This document shows, piece by piece, positions 1 through 8,649 of a stretch of DNA of 20,224 nucleotides (positions are counted from its first letter, which is position 1; each line of letters opens with the position of its first letter). Both the position numbers and the translations under genes were made by a program. The DNA is from a virus: the IMG/VR virus record IMGVR_UViG_3300020730_000025, positions 1-20,224 of that record; one strand, written 5' to 3'. Under the pieces are notes generated by a model. The model was not told the DNA's origin, ran no database searches, and was given only the letters and a program-made list of their open reading frames with translations.

Positions 1-2
1 CA

Positions 3-401
3 TCATTTTACCTTTATATCAACTAAATTTATTTGCGCACTTGAATCTTTATTCCAATGTGTCGAACCCATCATGCGAACAGCGGCATAGATAAGCTCTG
101 TGCGTTCTTCCGATACGCCGTTAAACTCTAGCATCTCTTTAAGAAGTTCATCGCATATATCACGTGGAATAGTCATAGCCGTGTATAGTCCATCATGTAT
201 GATTGCCCCACTTAATAAGTCCCCCTCTAAAGGACTTCCGAATATGCTCCAAAACGGCTTTGGAATACTGCAACCATCAGTCACAAAACCACTCTTGCAA
301 GTGATTAGATACTTATCGTTTTCATATGAGAAATCATTTAGCAAGCTCCAATTAGTTTCATCGACTTCTTTAAGTTCAACTTCTCCTATAAATTGTTTCA
401 T
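3..401 (-). CDS. DUF1353 family phage protein
   Basis: This 132-residue protein matches the DUF1353 phage family from memory of its conserved pattern. FVTDGCSIPKPFW lies at residues 39-51, HDGLY at 69-73, and an AVR..G..HW segment at 107-116. The biochemical role of DUF1353 is not established. Members are commonly encoded at the end of tail modules or next to lysis genes, and the conserved D, H and D residues look like a possible active or metal site (inference). Its ATG (399-401) overlaps the TGA of the preceding gene in an ATGA arrangement, so it is probably translationally coupled; a GAGG lies about 10 bases upstream. Its TGA at 3-5 is in turn overlapped by an ATG at 4-6, so another minus-strand gene probably continues off the left edge. 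Confidence 0.8.
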   Translation of the reverse strand: MKQFIGEVELKEVDETNWSLLNDFSYENDKYLITCKSGFVTDGCSIPKPFWSIFGSPLEGDLLSGAIIHDGLYTAMTIPRDICDELLKEMLEFNGVSEERTELIYAAVRMMGSTHWNKDSSAQINLVDIKVK

Positions 402-790
402 AGTTTTGATGCCTCATTGAATAATGCTTGTACATCAGAATCGGAAATGCCTAGCGCGACAAGTAGCATTAATAAAGTCGGATGGTTGATTTCCCACGTT
501 GGCGCAAAGTCATACTCTATTTGCGCTTGTTCTTTTTGTGGGCTAGGTAAAGAATTAATAGCTGTTTGAACATCAGAGTATTTCCCAAGGGCTAAAAGCT
601 GTAATCTACCTTGTTTATTTGTGATGTTTGTAGCATCAGGAATAGGAACGGGGGCATTAACAATCGCTTGAAACTCCTCATCCGTTAAAAGAGTCCAAGT
701 ATCTTGTACTAAGAAACTTTGGTCTCCGTCTATATCTGTTGCTTCACCTATTCCATATAACTGTTTATTTTCATCTATGTAGTGTTTCAT
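398..790 (-). CDS. Tail fibre accessory / assembly-chaperone-like protein
   Basis: This 130-residue protein sits directly after the tail fibre gene, where tail-fibre assembly chaperones usually lie. The N-terminus (MKHYIDENKQLYG, then a LTDEEFQAIVNAP stretch) resembles the opening of many fibre chaperones. The C-terminus, with TWEINHPTLLMLLVALGISD followed by an LF..A end, resembles small prophage proteins found downstream of fibre genes. The role (folding or trimerising the fibre) is inferred from position and these patterns. I chose the ATG at 788-790, which overlaps the fibre stop as TAATG and has GGAA 8 bases upstream. An ATG 18 bases earlier (806-808) is the alternative, giving 136 residues. 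The next gene overlaps its TGA. Confidence 0.65.
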   Translation of the reverse strand: MKHYIDENKQLYGIGEATDIDGDQSFLVQDTWTLLTDEEFQAIVNAPVPIPDATNITNKQGRLQLLALGKYSDVQTAINSLPSPQKEQAQIEYDFAPTWEINHPTLLMLLVALGISDSDVQALFNEASKL

Positions 791-2493
791 TATCTTAGTT
801 CCATCCATTTTACTAATCCGGCAAAATTGTCGGCCATATATGTAGCTCCATTTGGTATTATAACCATGGCACTATTCCATGTTCCATACCCATTGATAGC
901 ACCGATAGATACTCCATTTATATAAAAATACCAAGAACCATTAGTAGCATTATTTTTACTAACAAAAGCCGTAATAGGTTTTCCAGTAGAATTTGTATAA
1001 GTAGTTTGCGTAGCTCTTGAAGTAGTCATGTCTTGCCAAGTTTGACCAAAACCTAATCCACCAACTACCCCGTTAACTGCAGTCTGCCCTATAACCGTTG
1101 CACTTGAAACTGTTGGTGTCAAAGTTAATGCCGATGGTGTAATAATCTGATATTGAATAGTCGTTCCGGTAAATGCTGTAACTTGATAAATACCATTTGG
1201 GATAATATAGTTATTAGCTGTACTTACTGCTGTAGATGTTGTTAAACCGTTTACGTTAATCCAATCTCCAACTATAAAAGTGTGACTTGCTACTGTTAGC
1301 GTAATAGTTGTAGTTGTAGTTCCTGAATAGCTCCAAGCTGTTATTGATACGGGTGTAGATTTATAAGATAAGTTATTTAAATTAATATTTAATGGCGTTC
1401 CATCTTTTCTAAGATAATCTAAACAAGTCCAATATCCGCTTGCTCCGTTAGTACATACGAATGTAGCTGTATCTCCTACAGCAGTAGTGATATTTGCGCT
1501 TGTAGGAAGATTAAGAGAAGTTGCATTATAAGTTAAAATAAGTATCCCATCAAAAATAACATTTCTAATAGTTCCAGTTGTTGAAACTCCTAAGTTTGTA
1601 ATAGTAGTTGTTCCAGTAATATGAACAGTATCTCCAGCTAAATAAGTTCCGATAGTACAAGTTGAAGCAGAAGCTACGGCAGTTTGTATGGTATTCTCAT
1701 TTTTTGTTGAGTTTGGAATAACATTTATAATGCTATCTGTTGCAGTTGTACCAAGTAATGAGTTTTGTAATGTACTTGTGAAAGTTGGCGTATACCCCGT
1801 TAATACATAAGAAGCTACGTGATAGATATCTAGTGTTGTGTAATTCCAAGCTAACCCTATATCTCCTATTTCTACGTAGGCATCAGTGGTAGTGCGAGTA
1901 AACCTGATATTTAATGATGTTGTAGAGTTTGTAGCGGGACACATAGCCTGAGTATTGTACCACATGCCAGTATCCATATTTCCTTTTATGAGAAGTTCGT
2001 AAGATGCGGGATTAGTTACACTCGAGTGGTCTCTATCATCTTGCGTGATGACGATTTTCATAAGCCCTAAATCAACTCGTGATGCTGTAGCTGTTACGAG
2101 TCCGGCTATTTTGATGGAGATGACACCCGTTAAAGCACCACTAAAATAGTTCACATGCCTGACTGCGCCATTTACTTGATAAGTATTTGATGGGTCTGTT
2201 GAAGTTCCGCCGATTCCTGCCGCCGCTTCAACCGCTGTTAAAAGATTGTTTTTGATTGTTGTGATTGAGTCACTATCATTGACATTTGCACCTGAATTAT
2301 CCACAATAAATTGAGCGAGTGCCGCCGACATAGTAGAAGTCTGTAATAGTGCTTTATTAACTAGCGCACTTCTCGCCTGACCCGTGCTATATGCGTTTCC
2401 ATTTAATCTGTCCGCATCAGTTGCATAGCTTGATTGACTTAACACATTAATTTGATTTGAGTCAAACTGTAAAATATTATTTGTTCCAGCCAT
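790..2493 (-). CDS. Tail fibre protein
   Basis: This 567-residue protein is the putative receptor-binding tail fibre. Residues 1 to about 95 follow a pattern common in tail fibre N-termini: FDSNQINVLSQSSYATDADR, then STGQARSALVNKALLQTSTM, then an acidic D.DS segment. This part presumably attaches to the baseplate. The middle is rich in Thr, Ser, Gly and Asn with beta-strand character, as in fibre shafts. Near the C-terminus, GFGQTWQDMTTSRATQTTYT followed by NSTGKPI is a motif seen in many fibre tips, and the protein ends in a YFYINGVSIG...W-type beta domain. The ATG at 2491-2493 has a strong AAAGGAG 8 bases upstream. No chaperone-type autoprotease or collar domain was recognised. Host range would depend mainly on the C-terminal half (inference). 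Confidence 0.85.
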   Translation of the reverse strand: MAGTNNILQFDSNQINVLSQSSYATDADRLNGNAYSTGQARSALVNKALLQTSTMSAALAQFIVDNSGANVNDSDSITTIKNNLLTAVEAAAGIGGTSTDPSNTYQVNGAVRHVNYFSGALTGVISIKIAGLVTATASRVDLGLMKIVITQDDRDHSSVTNPASYELLIKGNMDTGMWYNTQAMCPATNSTTSLNIRFTRTTTDAYVEIGDIGLAWNYTTLDIYHVASYVLTGYTPTFTSTLQNSLLGTTATDSIINVIPNSTKNENTIQTAVASASTCTIGTYLAGDTVHITGTTTITNLGVSTTGTIRNVIFDGILILTYNATSLNLPTSANITTAVGDTATFVCTNGASGYWTCLDYLRKDGTPLNINLNNLSYKSTPVSITAWSYSGTTTTTITLTVASHTFIVGDWINVNGLTTSTAVSTANNYIIPNGIYQVTAFTGTTIQYQIITPSALTLTPTVSSATVIGQTAVNGVVGGLGFGQTWQDMTTSRATQTTYTNSTGKPITAFVSKNNATNGSWYFYINGVSIGAINGYGTWNSAMVIIPNGATYMADNFAGLVKWMELR

Positions 2494-2506
2494 TTAAAAA
2501 ACTCCT

Positions 2507-3142
2507 TTAAATATTATATATATTCGCCCAAGATGATGTATCCCAACCGCCGAAATATTCAGAGTTGTTACCCCAAGCAAACATAGGGCTTGAATCTCTG
2601 CTTGTTTCTAGGTATCCGCCATTTACACCAAACGGCGCAAAGCTTAAATACCCATTTGTTATTAGCGATATTGTGATTGTATCTAAAATCGAACCAAGTA
2701 AAATGACATTGATGGACATATTTCCAACATCCTCAAAATCAATTAACTCTGAAGATGATAGAGCAGAAAAAGCCGTTAATGCTGTTTGTTTTGTTCCGTC
2801 GTAATGATTTTTTATAATCGTAAACTTGATTATATTGCGATATGTAGTATCATCTAAAACAGTAATACCACTTATTGGTGTTCCCTCAGCTACCCAACTA
2901 TAAAGACTATCCCAAGTTCTCCCTGATGTATCCCATAATAATTGAACATCAAGAGGCTGTGTCAATATTCTACTAACGCCGACCCACGCGCCTATTGTAT
3001 CAAGCAGACTACCCGTTGCGGTATTTACATCAAGATCGATATTAAGACTCTGTAAATCATTTAGTGGTGTAGTAAGCCCCGTAATGATTGATTGGAAGTT
3101 CGGCACTTGATGCTCGCTTGTTAAATATGTTGTGTAATCCAT
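2507..3142 (-). CDS. DUF2612 baseplate protein (P2 gpI / Mu gp48 position)
   Basis: This 211-residue protein resembles the DUF2612 phage family. It begins MDYTTYLTSEHQ, has a conserved DTIGAWVGVSR segment near residues 45-55, and a repeated WDTSGRTWDSLYSW-type loop. It lies between the J-like protein and the fibre, the slot held by P2 gpI or Mu gp48, so it probably joins the baseplate wedge to the fibres (inference from gene order). The reading frame is open further upstream to 3244, but the translated extension is basic, low-complexity sequence that overlaps the preceding gene by about 100 bases. The ATG at 3140-3142, one base after the preceding TAA, gives the family-like N-terminus and was chosen. 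The fibre's AGGAG directly follows this gene's stop. Confidence 0.85.
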   Translation of the reverse strand: MDYTTYLTSEHQVPNFQSIITGLTTPLNDLQSLNIDLDVNTATGSLLDTIGAWVGVSRILTQPLDVQLLWDTSGRTWDSLYSWVAEGTPISGITVLDDTTYRNIIKFTIIKNHYDGTKQTALTAFSALSSSELIDFEDVGNMSINVILLGSILDTITISLITNGYLSFAPFGVNGGYLETSRDSSPMFAWGNNSEYFGGWDTSSWANIYNI

Positions 3143-3143
3143 A

Positions 3144-4310
3144 TTACACCGCCGTAATCGCAATATTTGAAGCTGTAATTTGCGATGCATAGTTGAATGC
3201 AATCGGTACATCAATAACACCCGTAGGACTTGCAGAAGTTCCAAGAGTTAGAGCAGTGATTGAATAAGTCAAGCTGTCTGTCGCTCCTAAGAGATTTGCA
3301 TAAGTCCATAATCTGCCATAGGGTACCGTTTGACCTATCGCTAAACTATTTATATAAGCGATAAGAGAGTTTTGTATCTCTGTCGCTATCGTGCTAGTAT
3401 ATCCCGCGTATTGATGCATTGAGATTGAGATATAAATAGGCGTGTAAGCAACCATAAAAAACTTAATAGGCGTATTCATTCCGTAAGCATCCGTATAAGT
3501 TCCTGACGTTGTGCCGTTTGTATTACAACCCATAGTTTTACGTAAGCCTATTGTGTTAATTATATCTTGTGTCGCTCCACCCTCTACAATTGCGCAAATA
3601 GAAAAAGGAACTAAACCGTTTGAGTCTGTTGTTGCTGTTGCGTTTTCCAAAACTTTAGCGCGTGTTACATTTGTTACCGCCAGAAGTGCGCCATATAATC
3701 CCGCTAGAACAGTTATAGAAGATATTGCTGTGCTATATAATTGTCTTTGTCTTAGTGCTGAGTCTGATTCAGTATTAAGCCCTGTTGTCGCCGCACTTGC
3801 ATTCGTCACAGAATTAAAACCAAAGATAGGCGTATTGATCGTTGTGATTGTATTTGGTAAAGCCGTAATTGCACCGACTGTCTCGCAAGTAGCAAGAGCC
3901 GTGACCGTTCCACCGCTTCCAATAGTACAAGTTGCGATATCCCAAATATACCCGTTTGTATCTTTCGCGCTTGCACCTGAGATTATAGTTCCAGCCGAAC
4001 CGCCGAGCGTGAGTGTAGCCGTTGAAGCTGTTGCGGGTAGTCTTTGAATACCATTTAGACATACCGCTGATGATTGTTGTGCGCCTTGAACGTAAACTGG
4101 AGATAGTGCGTTGATGACTTGTGCCATCGTTTGATTCGTATCATAGAGAGCGGTTGCGAAAGCGGCACATAATTGCCCGTCTTGACTATCTGCCTCTAAG
4201 TATATATCTTGTCCATAAATATTTCGAAATATATCTTGCACATACGTCAAATGTGTTGGAAAATCTGCATAAGAAAAACCGCTTGTGTCTAAATTTGATA
4301 ATGCGCCCAT
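3144..4310 (-). CDS. Baseplate J-like wedge protein
   Basis: This 388-residue protein resembles the baseplate J family (P2 gpJ, Mu gp47, XkdT), which forms the outer wedge of contractile-tail baseplates together with the W/gp25 and I-type proteins. The N-terminal FPTHLTYVQDIFRNIYGQDI segment, followed by DSQDGQL and a QGAQQSSAVCLNGI helix, is the typical family opening. The middle is a Gly/Thr/Ala-rich beta region, and a helix around ESDSALRQRQLYS is characteristic of the family. The C-terminal part has the usual pattern of a segment for opening the fold (TVPYGRLWTYANLLGATDSL). The ATG at 4308-4310 overlaps the preceding stop as TAATG. Length is normal for the family. Confidence 0.88.
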   Translation of the reverse strand: MGALSNLDTSGFSYADFPTHLTYVQDIFRNIYGQDIYLEADSQDGQLCAAFATALYDTNQTMAQVINALSPVYVQGAQQSSAVCLNGIQRLPATASTATLTLGGSAGTIISGASAKDTNGYIWDIATCTIGSGGTVTALATCETVGAITALPNTITTINTPIFGFNSVTNASAATTGLNTESDSALRQRQLYSTAISSITVLAGLYGALLAVTNVTRAKVLENATATTDSNGLVPFSICAIVEGGATQDIINTIGLRKTMGCNTNGTTSGTYTDAYGMNTPIKFFMVAYTPIYISISMHQYAGYTSTIATEIQNSLIAYINSLAIGQTVPYGRLWTYANLLGATDSLTYSITALTLGTSASPTGVIDVPIAFNYASQITASNIAITAV

Positions 4311-4663
4311 TAAAATGCTCCGTATATATTCGCAGTTCCATAGATAGTGTCTATAACCGCATTTATGTGATAACTTCTATCATCGCCATTATACACACCA
4401 CTGAATGATACGATTGACAAAACGCCAGTGGTGTCTAATACCACTTGCGCTATAAGTTGATTTATTGTATCCCCAGTATATTTCCCTAAAATTCCGCCCA
4501 TAAACGGAACGCCGTCGGTTATATCTAAAAACCATTCGCCACTCCAAAGTTTTAATCTTGTCTGTACGGCTTGTGCTACACCATCGGGTGTATTATGATA
4601 ATAGTTTGCTAATCCAGAGCCGAAAGTATAATCGCCATTATCATCTAATTGTCTGTATATCAT
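4310..4663 (-). CDS. Baseplate wedge protein, gp25/W-like
   Basis: This 117-residue protein fits small wedge proteins of the gp25/gpW type by size, position immediately before the J-like protein, and pattern. It begins MIYRQLDDNGDYTFG, then has a VAQAVQTRLKLWSGEWFLD segment and DGVPFMGGILGK. The TRL.LW.GEWF.D motif with a following G..W/F..ILG is common in phage proteins of this slot. In contractile tails these proteins form the core bundle of the baseplate wedge and are thought to help start sheath assembly (family knowledge). Its ATG overlaps the spike gene's TGA in an ATGA arrangement, and its own stop overlaps the J-like start. Confidence 0.82.
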   Translation of the reverse strand: MIYRQLDDNGDYTFGSGLANYYHNTPDGVAQAVQTRLKLWSGEWFLDITDGVPFMGGILGKYTGDTINQLIAQVVLDTTGVLSIVSFSGVYNGDDRSYHINAVIDTIYGTANIYGAF

Positions 4664-5286
4664 TGTGGTACTCCCGTTATTCCTGAGCCAGTTGTTACAC
4701 CGCTATGTTTATGATTTTTAAGCGAAATACTGCCTGCTGTTATATCGCCCGTTGCTGTTATAGTTCCATTTACGATTACATTCCCAGTAATGGTTACATT
4801 CCCATTATTGAGTGTTATCTTCGTTGCGCCGTCGATCGTTCTAAGTTCTGGCGCAGTCGTGTTGTAATTTGATATCTTGTGGGGCTGGCTTCTAAAACCG
4901 ATTATAGCCATGCCGTCGCTCAAATCGTGATTTCTAACCTCTGCTTGTGGTTGAACTCCGCCACTCTGCCACCATCCATCGATACATCGTGAACTAAAAA
5001 CAATTAGACATTCACTACCCTCTAGTTTCGGCATCGTAAAAACAAAACCAGTACCGCCATAAATCTGGAAAGGAACATCAACCAATAAAGGAAGATTTAC
5101 ATTAGTTTGTTTTTGATTTTTATCTGTCATACTCGCTTGAATAGCGGGTTGAGCCGTAAGCGTTTGATTCACATAATCCACTGTGTTTATAATGGCGGGG
5201 ATAGCCGTCCAGATATTATACATGTGACCCTCAACACCACTTTTAAACGCTTCTTGTGGGTCTCCTATTCTTTCATTAGCTAACAT
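4660..5286 (-). CDS. Baseplate central spike (gpV / Gp138-type)
   Basis: This 208-residue protein looks like the membrane-piercing central spike of a contractile tail. The N-terminal two thirds (residues 1 to about 135) resemble the OB-fold domain of the Gp138/gpV group, with VPFQIYGGTGFVFTMPKLEG and a CLIVFSSRCIDGWW stretch followed by RNHDLSDGMAI. Residues about 150-188 form a run of alternating small strands (VTITGNVIVNG, TITATGDITAG, SISL), as expected of a trimeric beta-helix. The extreme C-terminus carries H192-x-H194 followed by SGVTTGSGITGVP. In P2 gpV and related spikes an HxH pair at the tip binds an iron ion, so the same is inferred here. No lysozyme domain is present. TAATG overlap with the hub gene. 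Confidence 0.85.
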   Translation of the reverse strand: MLANERIGDPQEAFKSGVEGHMYNIWTAIPAIINTVDYVNQTLTAQPAIQASMTDKNQKQTNVNLPLLVDVPFQIYGGTGFVFTMPKLEGSECLIVFSSRCIDGWWQSGGVQPQAEVRNHDLSDGMAIIGFRSQPHKISNYNTTAPELRTIDGATKITLNNGNVTITGNVIVNGTITATGDITAGSISLKNHKHSGVTTGSGITGVPQ

Positions 5287-6179
5287 TATCCCTCTTTTCC
5301 CGTCTTAACGGCATTAGACTCAATACAAACTATGCTCGAAAACCAATCATTGCCGTATGTATCGCCATTATAAGTTACTTCTATAACCTTGTATTGACCA
5401 TCGTGTGTTATAGTTGGCGCTTTATTTACGGGATCTTTTTTTGATTCTTTAGTATTTTTTATTTTCGCAAACTCTACGTCTTTTTCGTCTATGATTACTA
5501 ATGCACCGATTTTTATCATAGGATTCAAAAGTGCTTTTGCCTTGATGCCGTCTGTGGATTGTTCCGCACCACCTACTAAACCACTTTTTGAGTTCAACAC
5601 TATTGATTGATTTTTAAGTGTGTTATCTTTCGAGATGATTTGAAGTTGGCCATCTTGAATAGACCAATCTTGCCCGTGAGCTTGTGCTGATTTTCTCATT
5701 ATGTGTTTAGCCTCGCCAAACATTACTTTACCGCGTGGTAACTTATTAGACTTTGTGTCTTTTTGGGTGTGACCTATTCCCATAGATTTCTGAACCACAT
5801 TAACGTGGTCTGCTTGTGAACTTCCAGCGGCTAAAGTTGTATTCACAAAGGCAAAGTTGTAGGCATTATCTCCATCACTTGCATTGATCTCTATATAAGT
5901 TTCAGTTCCGCCCTCGCGCCCTTTTTTAATCTGTGTGCATTGTCCGTCAAAGATTACACCAAAGTTATCTTTGTATCCCGCTTGTAAAGTGACTCTTTGA
6001 CCCTCTGCAACTAATAGATTTGCCGTATCTTCCGATAGATTATATACTTTGATTTGTGCCTGATTCGGCGTTTCTGTTTGACTGCGTTTTATTTCGAAAG
6101 TAATTCGCAGTTGTGATAAATCAAGTGATGCACTGCCCGCAGATATTACAAGCCCACAATGTCTAATCCATTGTTGCAT
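5286..6179 (-). CDS. Baseplate hub protein (Mu gp44 / P2 gpD-like)
   Basis: This 297-residue protein lies directly before the spike gene, where the gp27/gpD-type hub that joins tail tube to spike is normally encoded. The sequence supports this. An early LRITFEIKRS segment is followed by PNQAQIKVYNLSEDTANLL, then VTLQAGYKDNFGVIFDGQ, a pattern seen in many phage hub proteins with a gp27-like beta-barrel. Later parts contain an R.SAQAHGQDWSIQDGQLQI segment and a final VIEVTYNGDTYGNDWFS strand pair. Residues about 225-250 are a charged, Lys-rich insertion. No peptidoglycan hydrolase motif was seen. The start overlaps the preceding stop as TAATG. Confidence 0.8.
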   Translation of the reverse strand: MQQWIRHCGLVISAGSASLDLSQLRITFEIKRSQTETPNQAQIKVYNLSEDTANLLVAEGQRVTLQAGYKDNFGVIFDGQCTQIKKGREGGTETYIEINASDGDNAYNFAFVNTTLAAGSSQADHVNVVQKSMGIGHTQKDTKSNKLPRGKVMFGEAKHIMRKSAQAHGQDWSIQDGQLQIISKDNTLKNQSIVLNSKSGLVGGAEQSTDGIKAKALLNPMIKIGALVIIDEKDVEFAKIKNTKESKKDPVNKAPTITHDGQYKVIEVTYNGDTYGNDWFSSIVCIESNAVKTGKEG

Positions 6180-6481
6180 TACGGCACCACGAAATATATA
6201 TTAGATTGAGTGCCAAGATTATCATAAGTCGGCGGCAAATCATTTCCATCTGTTATGGCAAATAATTGAAAGCCAAAGTTTAAATAGGCAAAAGGCAAAA
6301 GCAAATCTAATCCTGTAGTGAGCGGTATGTTGCTGATTATTGGAATAAGATTTATGTCGGCTATATTTATAAACCATCCTTGAAGCTCATTATATTGAAG
6401 TGTCACATTATATGAAGTATCGTTTAGAATGACGTTAAATTGCTGATTGTCATTCGTTAAAGATATCGTGTAGATTGTCAT
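6179..6481 (-). CDS. DUF6983-like phage baseplate-region protein
   Basis: This 100-residue protein matches what I recall of the DUF6983 family. Its opening is ISLTNDNQQFNVILNDTSYN with beta strands, the centre has GWFINIAD, and IPLTTGLDLLLPFAYL is followed by the conserved C-terminal DLPPTYDNLGTQSNIYFV. The function is not established. In this type of myophage it is regularly found between the Dit-like gene and the hub gene, so a structural role at the tail-baseplate junction is likely (inference). The start overlaps the Dit-like TGA as ATGA, and the stop overlaps the hub start as TAATG. Confidence 0.78.
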   Translation of the reverse strand: MTIYTISLTNDNQQFNVILNDTSYNVTLQYNELQGWFINIADINLIPIISNIPLTTGLDLLLPFAYLNFGFQLFAITDGNDLPPTYDNLGTQSNIYFVVP

Positions 6482-7014
6482 AATATCCCTTTCGCTATGT
6501 TCGACATAAAAGACACATTTTTATTTTTAGCGTCTGTTACATCCTGCGCTGATTTTTGACCGCTCTTATCATTCTTCGCCGTTTTCTTAGAATTTTTATG
6601 CACTTGTTTTGGCGGAAAACTATCTATAGTTTGAACTGATACGATAATGACCTCTTGGAACTCTGCACTAATCTTTAGAATGTTTTCTGTCGTTTTATCT
6701 GTCGTCACACTCAAAGATTTAATCTGCATATTATTATAGATTCGTTTCATTGTTGTGACTGTAAATACGTCTGATGAAGATTGAAGCAAAAGTAAGTTTT
6801 GATATTTATTTGCCAATTCCGCCTGATTATCTCCGCTAAACATTAAGTCCATTTTTAGGGCAATAGGCTTTTTATATTTATGGTCGCTTATAGATGCGCC
6901 TTGTTGTACAGGATGACTTGTTATCTCATAGCTATCTGTTGTCTGTTCTTCAATAACTAAGTCGGGGATAATAGTGCCGATTAGTCGTCCGCTACGTGGG
7001 ATTATATTTGCCAT
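6478..7014 (-). CDS. Dit-like phage tail protein
   Basis: This 178-residue protein resembles the Dit-like N-terminal domain of phage tail proteins. Residues about 14-50 contain IIPDLVIEEQTTDSYEITSH, PVQQGASISDHKYKKP, and then IALKMDLMFS; the E..T..YEIT.HPV..G..ISDH pattern is the recognisable part. Such proteins probably form a ring between the tube end and the hub (inference). The last 45 residues are a Lys/Asn/Ser-rich, probably disordered tail (KKTAKNDKSGQKSAQ) with no strong similarity I can name. The gene sits directly after the tape measure gene, where a distal tail component is expected. TAATG overlap at its start and ATGA at its end. Confidence 0.8.
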   Translation of the reverse strand: MANIIPRSGRLIGTIIPDLVIEEQTTDSYEITSHPVQQGASISDHKYKKPIALKMDLMFSGDNQAELANKYQNLLLLQSSSDVFTVTTMKRIYNNMQIKSLSVTTDKTTENILKISAEFQEVIIVSVQTIDSFPPKQVHKNSKKTAKNDKSGQKSAQDVTDAKNKNVSFMSNIAKGIL

Positions 7015-8645
7015 TATCTCGCCCTCGCTGTTGCGTTACGTGTTAGATTCTGATTCACATTTGATTGATGTGTTGCTACCGCCTGAGCTGTTGCTTGTGG
7101 ATTAGCATTACCGTGAACATGTATGACTGTTTGTTGATTCACGCTTGACCCCGTACTAGCATCGCTCGGTTTTAATACAGTTGAGTTACTTCCAAAGAAG
7201 CCAGATACTGCACTACCCATCTTTGATATTTTATCAAAGCTTTTACCTACTGATGAGAACAGACCCGTAAAAAAGTCTTTGACTACTTTCCAGTGCTTCA
7301 CAAGTTCATACCCCGCTACGCCTAGAGCCGCAATAGCAATTATTATCAACCCAATAGGATTAGCAGATAAGATAAAGTTTAAAGCCATTTGAGCGGTACG
7401 CCATACGGTCGTAAACATTGTTACCATTTTAATTGCAACTCCATAAACCATCATTGCGCCTTTTACCGCCAGCACTGCACCCGCTACATAGCCGAGAACT
7501 TTAACAACTTCCAAAGCCCCCTGCGCAAAGTCACTATTCCAATTTATCAGGGAATCGCCGCCCTCTTTAAAGGTTAGAAAGTCATCATATAGAGCAAGTA
7601 TTGCAACACTTAACAAAATGATTCTTCCGATTGGAGAAGATAGAAAAACTTTATTTAGTAGTTGCCACCCAACAACGAGACCGCCTACTATTCCGATAAG
7701 CCCATCCGTCTTTTCGTTTACTTCCAAGAAAGTGTTAATGAGCATTTTAGCAAGGTCTATTACAACCTTAATGCCTCTAGCACCAAGTCTTACAAATCCG
7801 TCGGCAAGATTTAAAATCATTGTTAGCAGTGGCTTGATAAATGCTTCTATCTTCGGGGCTAATTCCATAACCTCGTTACGCATATCGTGAATAGTAGAAG
7901 TAATCTTCTCAATCGCTTCTCTTATTTTCGGCATAAGATAAACCGCTATCGCCTCTTTTATTTTATCAAAGAGAGTTTTGAAAAGATTGATTTCCATCCG
8001 CATATCTTTCCAAGATGCGCTAAAAGCTTTTGACTCTGCTATTGATTTATCAAGGTTAAAACCTGCTGCTACATCAATCTTAGAAAGTTCTCCGCCGATA
8101 TATTTTGTTTTTTCCAAAGAGGCGTTAAACATTAGAAGCATTTTAGGGTCAAGTCCTAAACGCTCCATAACTCTAAGCTGTTCCCCTCTTCCCATTCCTT
8201 GCATTTTTACTTGTAAGTCGGACATTACGTCCATGGTTCCACGCACTTTGCCATTTGCATCAGTTACAGAAATACCAAGTTTCTCAAAGATTACTTTAGA
8301 ACGTCCGATACCCATTCCCGCATCTTCTACGGCTCTTGACATTGATTTAAGTGATTCTGTGGCAGTCTCTTCGCTAATGCCCATTACTCCAGCAGTGTCT
8401 ATGAACCCATCCACTGCTTCCGCTGTTGTATTAAGCTGTTTCGCAAGTAAATCTAATTGCTTATATTGGTTTGCTACCTCTTGAACTGTGTGAACGATCT
8501 CGCCAGCCATTGCGGTAACGGCTACACCAAAAGCCATTACACCCGCCGAAGCTTTTATTATGGATGAGTTGAAATTGTTAAGCGAGTTTTCATCTATGTT
8601 AAAACCAAGCTTAACTAAAAACTCTTTTAAAACTTCTGTCTCCAT
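7014..8645 (-). CDS. Tail tape measure protein
   Basis: This 543-residue protein is the likely tape measure. It lies after the chaperone pair and before the distal tail genes. It opens with METEVLKEFLVKLGFNIDEN and a long helix region, and has several hydrophobic segments: near residues 35-48, about 318-357 (including IGRIILLSVAILALY), about 385-408 and about 430-450 (PIGLIIIAIAALGVAGYEL). The C-terminus is Asn/Gln/Ala/Ser-rich. Tape measure length tracks tail length at roughly 0.15 nm per residue, which would suggest a short tail of about 80 nm (inference from the known rule). The ATG at 8643-8645 has a GGGAG 7 bases upstream, lying across the end of the chaperone frame. No lytic domain was recognised. 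Confidence 0.85.
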   Translation of the reverse strand: METEVLKEFLVKLGFNIDENSLNNFNSSIIKASAGVMAFGVAVTAMAGEIVHTVQEVANQYKQLDLLAKQLNTTAEAVDGFIDTAGVMGISEETATESLKSMSRAVEDAGMGIGRSKVIFEKLGISVTDANGKVRGTMDVMSDLQVKMQGMGRGEQLRVMERLGLDPKMLLMFNASLEKTKYIGGELSKIDVAAGFNLDKSIAESKAFSASWKDMRMEINLFKTLFDKIKEAIAVYLMPKIREAIEKITSTIHDMRNEVMELAPKIEAFIKPLLTMILNLADGFVRLGARGIKVVIDLAKMLINTFLEVNEKTDGLIGIVGGLVVGWQLLNKVFLSSPIGRIILLSVAILALYDDFLTFKEGGDSLINWNSDFAQGALEVVKVLGYVAGAVLAVKGAMMVYGVAIKMVTMFTTVWRTAQMALNFILSANPIGLIIIAIAALGVAGYELVKHWKVVKDFFTGLFSSVGKSFDKISKMGSAVSGFFGSNSTVLKPSDASTGSSVNQQTVIHVHGNANPQATAQAVATHQSNVNQNLTRNATARAR

Positions 8646-8649
8646 GATA

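Noticed and set aside
3143-3244. Upstream extension of the DUF2612 gene to 3244
   Set aside because: The added 34 residues are basic and low-complexity, overlap the J-like gene, and an ATG one base after that gene's stop gives the expected family start.
3511-4047. Plus-strand open frame of 178 codons
   Set aside because: It lies wholly opposite the baseplate J-like gene, has repetitive hydrophobic composition, and no neighbouring plus-strand gene; it is a shadow of a beta-rich coding strand.
7978-8484. Plus-strand open frame of 168 codons
   Set aside because: It is antisense to the tape measure gene, Ser/Pro/Ile-rich without recognisable domains, and best explained as a shadow frame.
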